Below are positions 57,427 to 64,000 of a DNA stretch of 64,000 nucleotides, in pieces. Source of the stretch: Caldilineaceae bacterium (GTDB lineage: Bacteria; Chloroflexota; Anaerolineae; Caldilineales; Caldilineaceae); NCBI GenBank assembly GCA_022821545.1, contig JAJEDJ010000002.1, positions 62,001 through 126,000 of the forward strand. The letters are read 5' to 3'. Both the position numbers and the translations under genes were made by a program. How positions within the stretch are numbered: the stretch's first letter is position 1; every line of letters starts with the position of its first letter. The notes under the pieces were generated by a model. It did no database searches. It saw only the letters and a list, made by a program, of their open reading frames with translations, and was not told the origin of the DNA.

Positions 57427-58815
57427 CTATGCTCGGTCCGCCCAGTACTGGTCCAGGTGCGACTGGATTTCCGGCTGCGCGATCGCGAGGGCCTCTGCCG
57501 CGGTCTCGGTCTGGCCGAGCAGTTTGTCCCACAGGGCGGTGATCGGGCCGCCGCCATAGGCCTGGATCTGCGAGCCTTCGCCGAAGATTACGGAGATGGA
57601 GCTCTCGCGCATCGTGTTGGCGAAAGCGTCGGTGTTTTCGAAGCCGTAGACACCGGAGGCGATTTCGCCCCAGATGTTGGCGATGTTGTCCGGTGTGCCG
57701 CACATACGGCCGCCGTTGGCGATAATGGTCTGGCCCTCTTCGCCGAGGATGAACGAGATGAGGTCCCAGGATTCATCCTTGTACATGGACGGCTCTGTAA
57801 TGACATGGCCGTGGACGTGGCCGAAGGTGAAGTTGGTGTCGGCTGTGCCGGTCGGGGCCTCGATCACGTCGAAGTTGATGCCCTCTTCGGTGGTGGCCAG
57901 TTCGCCCCGAAGGCGGGGCATGGCCCAGGGGCCTTCGAGGTACATGGCGACGCGGCCGGTATCGACACCGACGCCGCCGCCCTCGACCACTTCGGGGCCG
58001 GGGCTCCAGTCGTTGGAGATGGCGTCATAGATCAGATACTGGAGCGCGGAGGCGATGTCCTCGTGGTCCCAGAAGGCCTGGGTCGGCTCGGTAATGCGGT
58101 CCCATTCGACATGGCCGTTGCGGCGCATGAAGGTGGTGCTGCGGCCATAGGCGCCGTTCCAGCCCTGTGCCTGTCCCCAACCATAGAACTTGGTGCCGTC
58201 CTCTTCATAGGAGAGGTCCTCAATTATCTGCTGGAACTCTTCCCACTTCCAGCCCGGTTGTGGATGGTCGACGCCCTTCTTGTCGAAGAGGTCCTTGTTG
58301 TAATAGATCACCAGCGAGCCGGTGTCGGTCGGGGTCATGTAGCGGCCGCCCTGCCACAGCGTCTGGTTGTCGTAATTCTCGCCGCCGGGGAAGAAGTCGT
58401 CAGCGCCGTCGCGAGCGATATAGTCGCTCATGTCATAGATGACCTGGTTTTCGGCGTAGGCCTGCCATACCCAACCCTGGAAGTAGAGGACATCGGCCGA
58501 GTCGTCGGCGGCGAAGTTGGCCTGGATCTTCTGATAGTAGCCGCCGGGGTACTGCTCAACGGAGACGTTCACGCCTTCGTTCTGTGCCATGTAGGCGTTG
58601 ACCATGTTCTCGTAGACGACCGCGTCCTGGACGTCGGCCCAGGCCGAGAGGCGCATCTCGATCATCTCCATGCTGGCGCTTGCTTCACCGCCGCTGTCAC
58701 CGGCTGGCGCAGCGGCCGGGGCTGCGCAGGCCGCCAGCAGAGCGCCGCCTGCCGTCAGGGCGCTTGCCTTGAGGAAAGAGCGCCGGCTGATGGTGTTAGG
58801 TTGCGAACTGGACAT
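57427..58815 (-). CDS. Sugar ABC transporter substrate-binding lipoprotein with Tat signal, second cassette
   Basis: 462 residues; ATG 58815 after AAGGAGCAAAG. The signal has a twin-arginine motif, NTISRRSFLKASALTAGGAL, and a lipobox LLAAC, so it is exported folded by Tat and then lipid-anchored. The mature part is a family 1 binding protein: EMRLSAWADVQDAVVYENM, YYNKDLFDKKGVDHPQPGWK, GRVAMYLEGPWAMPRLRGEL. It differs from the SBP at 7016 in having a Tat rather than Sec signal, so the two importers probably serve different solutes. First gene of the cassette. Confidence 0.9.
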   Translation of the reverse strand: MSSSQPNTISRRSFLKASALTAGGALLAACAAPAAAPAGDSGGEASASMEMIEMRLSAWADVQDAVVYENMVNAYMAQNEGVNVSVEQYPGGYYQKIQANFAADDSADVLYFQGWVWQAYAENQVIYDMSDYIARDGADDFFPGGENYDNQTLWQGGRYMTPTDTGSLVIYYNKDLFDKKGVDHPQPGWKWEEFQQIIEDLSYEEDGTKFYGWGQAQGWNGAYGRSTTFMRRNGHVEWDRITEPTQAFWDHEDIASALQYLIYDAISNDWSPGPEVVEGGGVGVDTGRVAMYLEGPWAMPRLRGELATTEEGINFDVIEAPTGTADTNFTFGHVHGHVITEPSMYKDESWDLISFILGEEGQTIIANGGRMCGTPDNIANIWGEIASGVYGFENTDAFANTMRESSISVIFGEGSQIQAYGGGPITALWDKLLGQTETAAEALAIAQPEIQSHLDQYWADRA

Positions 58816-58896
58816 TGACTTTGCTCCTTAAATGTTTGTGAAAAGAAGGTTAAGCTGGCTAGTCGTTGACGAGATGAACTGATCTATCCCGCAAAT

Positions 58897-59085
58897 CTAT
58901 TTTTCGACGCCGCGAACCTGTTCAGATGCCATGGCGCGATTTGCCTCCATGATCATCGCAATGGCCTCTTGCAGATTTGCTTTGGCCTCTTCAAGGGTTT
59001 CCCCTTGCGTGTTTGCTCCGGGCAGTTCTTCAACGAACCCGATGTAGCCCTCGGGTACTTTTTTGAAGACAGCAGTAAATTTCAT
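58897..59085 (-). CDS. HicB-like antitoxin-family protein (orphan)
   Basis: 62 residues; ATG 59085 after GAGAGG. The HicB partial RNase H fold is clear: KFTAVFKKVPEGYIGFVEEL, then GANTQGETLEEAKANLQEAI. There is no HicA double-stranded-RNA-binding toxin on either side. Many stand-alone HicB-like proteins with this length lack the C-terminal DNA-binding helix and have unknown roles. It lies between the binding-protein gene and PhyH copy 3. Confidence 0.85.
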   Translation of the reverse strand: MKFTAVFKKVPEGYIGFVEELPGANTQGETLEEAKANLQEAIAMIMEANRAMASEQVRGVEK

Positions 59086-59144
59086 GCCTGAAACCTCTCG
59101 TCCCTCTGCCTCAGTATGCGCATCCCATTAGAGCGCGCTATCAA

Positions 59145-60068
59145 CTACTCTTCCTCTCGCGTCGGCCACTGGCAGCCGCCTTCCCGGTCCGGGCGGATGT
59201 GCGAGAAGGACAGATCCTCCGTACCCTTCCAGGCGTAGGGGTCGCGCCCGGCGATCATGACGATGTCGCGGAAGTCGAAACTGGCTACGCCCAGTTCGGC
59301 ATTGCCCGGATAGCGCCAGGGCAGCAGCGATTCGGCGCTCATGTAGTGGTTGACGAGCGAGCGGCGGAATCCGCCGGCGGCGCGGTTGGGCAGGGAGCGG
59401 TGCAGCAGGTAGCCGTTGAAGAAGATGATGCTGCCGGCGGTCACTTCGACCGGCACGGCGTCGTCGTCGGTGTAGGGGAAATCGAACGCCTCCACCACGC
59501 AGTCGAAGCGCTCGTCGTCGTGCTCCCTGGCGGGCCAGATCAGGCGCTGCGCGTGGGAGCCGGGGATGACCCAGAGGCAGCCGTTTTCGACGGTGGCGTC
59601 ATCGAGCGCGATCCAGGCGGCGTTCAGTGAGCAGTCGCGCGTGGGGATGAAGGCTTCGTCTTGGTGCCAGGCCTGGCCCGGCTTGCCGGCCGACTTGATG
59701 AAGAGCATCGACTGCATGCTCTTTACGTTGGGGCCGATCACCCGCGTGAGCACGTCACAGATCGAGGGATGCGCGAGGGTGTCGAACATCAGCTGTGAGA
59801 GTTTGTGCGGGAAATGGACGCAGAGGGTGCGCTGGATCACTTCGTCGTCGCTGTCGTCGGGGCCGACGGGCGGGAGGCCGTTGACTTGGCCCATTTCACC
59901 GCGGCAGATATGCACGGTCTCGTCGCGCAGTGCCTGCACTTCGTCGGGCGTCAGCGCGTCCGGCAGCGCCAGGAAACCGTTTTCACGGAAGGAGGCGGCG
60001 TGTTCAGCGGTGATTTCGGGCCGCGTGACTGTCTGCGCGGGGGCGTCCATGGTTGCTGTCAGTGTCAT
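59145..60068 (-). CDS. Phytanoyl-CoA dioxygenase (PhyH) family protein, copy 3
   Basis: 307 residues from ATG 60068 (MTLTATMDAPAQ) with AGGAA upstream. Fe(II)/2-oxoglutarate ligands: H-x-D in GKPGQAWHQDEAFIPTRDCS, distal His and Arg in IIFFNGYLLHRSLPNRAAGG. The SLLPWRYPG and DFRDIVMIAGRDPYAWKG segments are typical of the ectoine/phytanoyl-type bacterial branch. It differs from copies 1 and 2 (no CEPTL start), so it is a separate lineage. Probably hydroxylates a small molecule linked to the importer downstream of it. Confidence 0.9.
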   Translation of the reverse strand: MTLTATMDAPAQTVTRPEITAEHAASFRENGFLALPDALTPDEVQALRDETVHICRGEMGQVNGLPPVGPDDSDDEVIQRTLCVHFPHKLSQLMFDTLAHPSICDVLTRVIGPNVKSMQSMLFIKSAGKPGQAWHQDEAFIPTRDCSLNAAWIALDDATVENGCLWVIPGSHAQRLIWPAREHDDERFDCVVEAFDFPYTDDDAVPVEVTAGSIIFFNGYLLHRSLPNRAAGGFRRSLVNHYMSAESLLPWRYPGNAELGVASFDFRDIVMIAGRDPYAWKGTEDLSFSHIRPDREGGCQWPTREEE

Positions 60069-60261
60069 GGGATTGTTCCTGTGTCTGAACGGCGGTGTTC
60101 TGTGCGTTGTCTGCAGCGACGCCGCAGGGCGGAATCCTGGGCGGCCGCTAAGGGATCTGAAGAAGGGAATGGGTTGGATTATAGGGGGGAGGGGGATTGG
60201 TGTCAAGGATGGGGGGAAGGGCGAGGAGAGAGTGAAGAGGAGTGAGGAGCGAGAGGGGAGG

Positions 60262-60566
60262 GCGCTGAAGGATTTTGGCGCCTTTTGTCACATTTTGACA
60301 CTTTTTTGACACGTTTCGTGGGGGACTCCCCCCGTTGCAATCAATGGTTCAACAGGGAGAGCATTTGGGGATTTTGGCAGACTTTGACAAGTTTTGACAG
60401 ACTTTTGGGGGGACCCCCCCTTCCCATGCAGTGGTTCAGTCGTGAGAGCGCTGAAGGATTTTGACACATTTTGACATATTCCGGCACGTTTTGACGTATT
60501 ATGATATATTCTGTTGTTCTTGGTGGGGAGTCCTCCATTTTATTCGACGGCTCAACAGTGAGAGGG
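60262..60566. repeat. Three degenerate direct repeat units in a 690-base non-coding gap
   Basis: Units run about 60262-60361, 60361-60447 and 60448-60566. Each begins with a GCGCTGAAGGATTTT-like or ATTTGGGGATTTT-like block, continues with several TTTTGACA copies (60293, 60304, 60392, 60459, 60469; variants at 60382 and 60489), then a G-run/C-run inverted repeat (GGGGGACTCCCCC, GGGGGGACCCCCCC, GGGGAGTCCTCC), and closes with a GGTTCAACAGGGAGAGC-like block. No gene or known mobile element is seen in 60069-60760. TTGACA is also the -35 consensus, so regulatory use is possible. Confidence 0.75.
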
Positions 60567-60723
60567 TAAAGAGAGAACATTGTAAGATAAGGTGAGGGAA
60601 GGATGCATTGGGGGGCGGTTGGTCTGCCGAGGATGAGGGAGGGGCGTGATCGCGGCCTGGTTGCTTCCAGAGGTATACGAAGGTTCGCCCCAATATCGGG
60701 ATGCAGCCGGTGTCCTGACTGTG

Positions 60724-60752
60724 TTTATGCAGTGATGAAGATATGGTATGCT
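60724..60752 (+). promoter_or_regulatory. Possible leaderless promoter for the RHH gene
   Basis: TTTATG at 60724-60729, 17-base spacer, TATGCT at 60747-60752, only eight bases before the ATG at 60761, which has no ribosome site. Confidence 0.4.
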
Positions 60753-60760
60753 AACGCATC

Positions 60761-61036
60761 ATGAGAACTACCATCTCCCTTGACGACCAGCTCGCAAAGC
60801 AGGTGCGTCGCGCAGCCAAAGCCCGCGGCGTCAGCGTCAGCGCCTTTATTGCCAAGACGTTGGATGACGCTCTGAAGCGTCGCGAGCCGTCGGAGCCGCC
60901 GCCGTTCCGGTTGGTGACCGTGCGGGGCGTCCATACCCGCCCGGGGGTCGATCTCGACCGGCCGAGGGCGCTCGACGCACAGGATGACGAGGTGCGGTTC
61001 CCCGCTACGCTAGTCGTCGCTGGGCGTTCAGTTTGA
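60761..61036 (+). CDS. Ribbon-helix-helix antitoxin-like protein (orphan)
   Basis: 91 residues. The RHH fold is clear: MRTTISLDDQLAKQVRRAAK then ARGVSVSAFIAKTLDDALKR, a CopG/VapB-type DNA-binding dimer. The tail RPGVDLDRPRALDAQDDEVR is the usual toxin-binding part, where homologues commonly end; here it runs on for about ten residues, as if a frameshift or lost stop extended it. No PIN toxin follows on the same strand, and 61037-61266 has no gene. It is probably the remains of a VapBC-type module. Confidence 0.75.
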   Translation: MRTTISLDDQLAKQVRRAAKARGVSVSAFIAKTLDDALKRREPSEPPPFRLVTVRGVHTRPGVDLDRPRALDAQDDEVRFPATLVVAGRSV

Positions 61037-61266
61037 TCCCAGCCGGTATAAGTCGCTTCGGGCTTGGTCTCAAGAAGCGGGAACAAGAATTGAGACTTAT
61101 CGCAAAGTGTTTTGTCAGGCATGTGGAAGGATAGATCAATGACCAAAACATGGTGACTACTCACTGAAGGTAACGGTATTTTCCTGGACTCATTCCATTC
61201 CTGGTCCTATTTCGAGGTCTAGGTTTTGGGGCCCACTTCACCACTTCAAAGCTCATACTTCAGTGA

Positions 61267-61761
61267 TCAGCGAGACGGGCGTTTACTGACGATGGCTTTT
61301 CTCTGACATAGATTTCTGTCATTTAGTAAGTTGCGATGGGTTCGTGTAAGTTTGAGGCTGCGCGAAGTGGAATATACCTTGCCCCTTGGGCTGTGGATTA
61401 GTTGACTATCCCTAAAATCGTCCTGCAGTTTTCTGTCATTTGAGTACAGCAATCGAGCTCCACTAATCTGAGCCAAAGCAATGATATGGGGATCGTCTGA
61501 TCTGCACTCGCGGCTTTTGAGGAGTTCTTCGGCCCTGCTCCTAACCACGTCTTCCTCTTCAACACGAATCCGTGCTGATTGAATGGCCTGTTGCATCCAT
61601 TCCCTTGCACTCCGAACCTCGGCGAGTTCTCTGAGAAGTTTACCGCCAACCACTAAACGTAAAGATTCAGAGTTGACTCTCTTAAGGAACTCTCTCCCCG
61701 CCTCTGACTGATTCCTTCCGAACACTTCGCTTGAAACATTGGCATCAATAATTGCACACAT
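61267..61761 (-). CDS. PIN-domain nuclease paired with an AAA ATPase
   Basis: 164 residues. PIN signature: CAIIDANVSSEVFGRNQSEA with the first Asp at residue 6, a conserved Glu in LLRELAEVR, and CRSDDPHIIALAQISGARLL followed by YSNDRKL (the Asp cluster). The tail (RGKVYSTSRSLKLTRTHRNL) is basic. PIN domains cut single-stranded RNA or DNA with Mg2+. It starts four bases after the stop of the ATPase gene at 61766, so they are translated together. Unlike VapC it has an ATPase as its partner. Lower GC than the core genes. Confidence 0.85.
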   Translation of the reverse strand: MCAIIDANVSSEVFGRNQSEAGREFLKRVNSESLRLVVGGKLLRELAEVRSAREWMQQAIQSARIRVEEEDVVRSRAEELLKSRECRSDDPHIIALAQISGARLLYSNDRKLQDDFRDSQLIHSPRGKVYSTSRSLKLTRTHRNLLNDRNLCQRKAIVSKRPSR

Positions 61762-61765
61762 TTGC

Positions 61766-63082
61766 TTATAGACCTAGTGACCTCGTTGTTTCTTCCATAA
61801 AGAACTGACGGTAGCTGCCAGGCGCACCCACGACGTTTCCTATTTCGTCTATGCCAAGTGAGTGAATGTTCACCTCCAAACCTTCTCTTTCAAAATAGAG
61901 AATTGATACGTCTTTAGGTTCAAGAGAACCCCTACGATCTCGCACATCCATACGCACGCGGTCAATCAGGTGATCACTATGTGTTTCGACGATCAGCTGA
62001 CGGTCCCAACTCGCAATACTGCAGAACAAGCTGCCAAGTGCGGCCTGGGCGCTCGGATGAAGGTGGACCTCTGGTTGCTGTAGCAGAAACATAGGCGTCT
62101 CCTCTTGCCGCAGCAATTCAGTTATTACAGGTAACACCTGACTAACCCCATATCCAACGTCAATGAGGTTTCGCCAAGGGCCCTTTAATTTGCCTCCCGA
62201 CTTTTTGATTTGCATCTGAAAAGGTTCAGTATTCCTTTGTCCCAGATGCTTGATGGAAATTGCATCAAAGAGGCCTGCGCCCTTCCCGAATTCTTCGAGT
62301 TGCTTCTTGAGCACTTGCCACAGGTTTTTCTCCCAGAATGAAATCTCTGCAAGATACATCGGAATGTGTTCGCCTTCGGGCTCTGGAGTAGGACGTGCCG
62401 GATCATAGGTGCGGCGAGGTTTGGAGCGGACAGGAGCGCTCGCAAAAAGGCGTCTGTAAGGGAGAACTTCCCCCCCTGTCTCCACAAGGAGCTTGTGGTC
62501 CTCGGCGCCAAATGGAGGGGATCCGTCCAAAGGAGTTAGGTGTCTGAAGGATTCTGGATGCTTGTCGCGGAAAAAATGAAATGGTTCGGCTGGCGGCCAG
62601 AGTGGATTTGATCCCGGAACGATGGTTTCCCAACTTCCTCTACAGGTTCTGCATCGCAACCAGTAATGTTCTGTTGGGTGAAAAAACCACTCGATCCAGT
62701 TGTCTTCAAGTTCTTTGCGTCCCTTGACAGTAAATGGTGAAGTGCCTCCTTGCTCAAAAGTAAATTCATAGCGGTGAGTCTCGTTCTCACTTGCTAAGTC
62801 TGGACCATTGTGGGCAGTACTAAATCCAGCCTTGAACGCTTCTGCCCTTCCTCCGCGACCACCGCGATAATGCGCGATCTGGTCGTAACTTCCCAAATCG
62901 TAAGGAGCTTCTTTGAATTCAACGAAGGCATTAAATACGACTGTGTCCCACAAAGCGCGAACCATAGCCAGAAAGGACGTCTTGCCAGTACTGTTCTCGC
63001 CCACTAGCAAAGTCAAAGGAGCTAGCCGGACATCCTGTCTATACCGAAAGCAACGATAGTTTTCCATCCAGATGGACTGCAT
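61766..63082 (-). CDS. AAA15-type ATPase (DUF3696-like) of the PIN pair
   Basis: 438 residues. SMC/ABC-type ATPase: MENYRCFRYRQDVRLAPLTL, Walker A VGENSTGKTSFLAMVRALWD (about 27-46), the signature region DVGYGVSQVLPVITELLRQ, Walker B MFLLQQPEVHLHPSAQAAL (Gln-Gln-Pro-Glu in place of Asp-Glu-Pro-Glu), and LIVETHSDHLIDRVR. The ending VVGAPGSYRQFFMEET matches the DUF3696 tail. No coiled-coil hinge. It should bind and sense nucleic acid or phage components and license the PIN nuclease; this is an inference from other ATPase-nuclease defence pairs. Lower GC than surroundings. Confidence 0.85.
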   Translation of the reverse strand: MQSIWMENYRCFRYRQDVRLAPLTLLVGENSTGKTSFLAMVRALWDTVVFNAFVEFKEAPYDLGSYDQIAHYRGGRGGRAEAFKAGFSTAHNGPDLASENETHRYEFTFEQGGTSPFTVKGRKELEDNWIEWFFHPTEHYWLRCRTCRGSWETIVPGSNPLWPPAEPFHFFRDKHPESFRHLTPLDGSPPFGAEDHKLLVETGGEVLPYRRLFASAPVRSKPRRTYDPARPTPEPEGEHIPMYLAEISFWEKNLWQVLKKQLEEFGKGAGLFDAISIKHLGQRNTEPFQMQIKKSGGKLKGPWRNLIDVGYGVSQVLPVITELLRQEETPMFLLQQPEVHLHPSAQAALGSLFCSIASWDRQLIVETHSDHLIDRVRMDVRDRRGSLEPKDVSILYFEREGLEVNIHSLGIDEIGNVVGAPGSYRQFFMEETTRSLGL

Positions 63083-63316
63083 CTTGGTTTCCCCCTAAGC
63101 AAAGGGAAGTGAGCTTAGCCCACAACTGAACTGACAAAGAGATGTGGTCTGCAATGGAGTTGCCCGCCTAGCAGGAGAAGGAAGAGATTGAAAGCCAAGA
63201 GTTGACAACGATGTCCTGCCACCCCTGTGCCGGTCCAGGGCATCACCCGTTGGCCAGCGACTGTAGTATTATTGTTGAATGCCTACTCTACCATAACTCA
63301 CGCTAAGCCAATCAAT

Positions 63317-64000
63317 ATGCCCACCCTCAACCTTAAACCCACCCACAAGCCCGTAAAGTCCTACTACGCCGCCCTCGACCAGTTCGCCCAGCTCGGCATT
63401 ACCCACGAAACCGCCGTGCGGGCCGCGTTTCAGGCCCTTCTTGAACACTGCGCCCGGCAGTGCGGCTGGACTCTCGTGCCCGAACACGCCGTCAGCACGC
63501 GGCGCGGCAAGCGCATCGTCGTGGACGGCGCGCTGATCGACAATTACAGGCTGACGCACGGCTACTGGGAAGCCAAGGATATTGACGACGATCTGCCGGC
63601 GGAGGTTGAAAGCAAGTTCGCGGCCGGGTACCCGAGCGACAATATCCTCTTCCAGACGCCGCAGCGCGCCATCCTGTGGCAGAACGGGCGCATGACGCTC
63701 GACGCCGACCTGACCGACGCGGGGCAGCTGATCGAGACGCTGCAAACGTTTTTCGGCTACCGCCCGCAGGAGTACGCCGCCTGGGAGGAGGCGGTAGCCC
63801 AGTTCAAGGACAGGGTGGCCGACATAGGCCAGGGCCTGGCGCAGCTGATCCAGCTGGAGCGGCGCAGCAATCGGGCGTTTACCACGGCCTTTGCCGGTTT
63901 TCTGGACAAGTGCCGCCAGTCGATCAACCCGAATCTGTCGGAAGCCGCGGTCGAGGAGATGCTGATCCAGCACTTGCTCACCGAGCGCCTGTTTCGCACG
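63317..64000 (+). CDS. Type ISP-like restriction-modification enzyme, N-terminal part (partial)
   Basis: The frame from ATG 63317 stays open to base 64000 (228 codons) and continues beyond the window. The start, KPVKSYYAALDQFAQLGITH, then WTLVPEHAVSTRRGKRIVVD and NYRLTHGYWEAKD, matches the N-terminal nuclease domain of single-chain LlaGI/LlaBIII-type (type ISP) enzymes. The PD-(D/E)XK residues are readable as VVDGALID with E-x-K in YWEAKD. Next come FQTPQRAILWQNGRMTL and a helical linker. Helicase, methyltransferase and target-recognition parts would lie downstream. Known members cleave unmethylated DNA after ATP-driven translocation. Confidence 0.82.
   Translation, partial: MPTLNLKPTHKPVKSYYAALDQFAQLGITHETAVRAAFQALLEHCARQCGWTLVPEHAVSTRRGKRIVVDGALIDNYRLTHGYWEAKDIDDDLPAEVESKFAAGYPSDNILFQTPQRAILWQNGRMTLDADLTDAGQLIETLQTFFGYRPQEYAAWEEAVAQFKDRVADIGQGLAQLIQLERRSNRAFTTAFAGFLDKCRQSINPNLSEAAVEEMLIQHLLTERLFRT

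Noticed and set aside
60262..60566. Possible CRISPR array
   Set aside because: Units are degenerate, unequal in length and lack constant repeats with spacers.
63269..63973. 234-codon minus-strand frame
   Set aside because: Antisense to the restriction enzyme start, which has matching motifs on the plus strand.

Overview
The window is high-GC bacterial chromosome. The gene content fits a Chloroflexota, most likely Caldilineae-type, genome such as those assembled from sponges and other marine habitats. This is inferred from the RarA-methyltransferase fusion, the YugP-type peptidase, the FmdB protein, two carbohydrate ABC importers and three phytanoyl-CoA dioxygenase paralogs; no rRNA or other formal marker is present. 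I found no convincing tRNA, rRNA, CRISPR array or insertion sequence.

Layout. 1-2021: end of an isopropylmalate/homocitrate synthase-like gene, a sugar-nucleotide epimerase-like gene and an SDR. 2197-10795: a GH116-like glycosidase facing a minus-strand operon made of two sugar-ABC permeases, a solute-binding lipoprotein, a small unknown protein and two PhyH oxygenases. 10987-16527: small zinc-ribbon and membrane proteins, YugP-like peptidase, MurJ, a Tudor-tailed putative nuclease, FmdB and a small M23 peptidase. 16777-16932: eight DnaA-box-like 9-mers beside rarA, a candidate chromosomal origin or DnaA-titration site. 16993-27720: core genes (RarA fusion, SecA, LysM/LTD protein, AsnRS, a WecA/MraY-type transferase, TsaD). 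27758-37905: AI-2E-type permease, a sugar-acid catabolic run (enolase superfamily, TIM-barrel isomerase, Gfo/Idh/MocA oxidoreductase, unknown helical protein, GH29 fucosidase), CrcB and an M1 peptidase lipoprotein.

38042-50715 is accessory: an OLD-like ATPase with a Toprim/RloB-like partner, a NurA-domain nuclease, an Ogt-type methyltransferase, a MazF/PemK toxin-antitoxin pair inserted next to an ogt remnant, a 1716-residue exonuclease-RecQ-UvrD fusion, and a duplicated DUF6807 locus whose two copies flank a DUF1828/1829 gene and nucleotidyltransferase remnants. 50750-60068: GatB, a decayed small secreted ORF, a TPR-SLT lytic transglycosylase, then a second sugar-ABC importer (Tat lipoprotein plus two permeases), an orphan HicB-like protein and a third PhyH oxygenase. 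60069-60760 holds three degenerate repeat units rich in TTTTGACA. 60761-64000 looks like the edge of a defence island: orphan RHH antitoxin, an ATPase-PIN pair, and the start of a type ISP-like restriction-modification enzyme running off the window.

How the genes work together: two importers with glycosidases, dehydrogenases and oxygenases suggest scavenging of decorated, perhaps fucosylated, host or algal carbohydrates. In both importer cassettes the binding-protein gene is followed by a perfect hairpin, a shared expression architecture. The accessory blocks combine DNA-repair and anti-phage-like ATPase/nuclease pairs; the ATPase-PIN pair, the ATPase-Toprim pair and the triple-domain helicase are the best candidates for poorly described systems.
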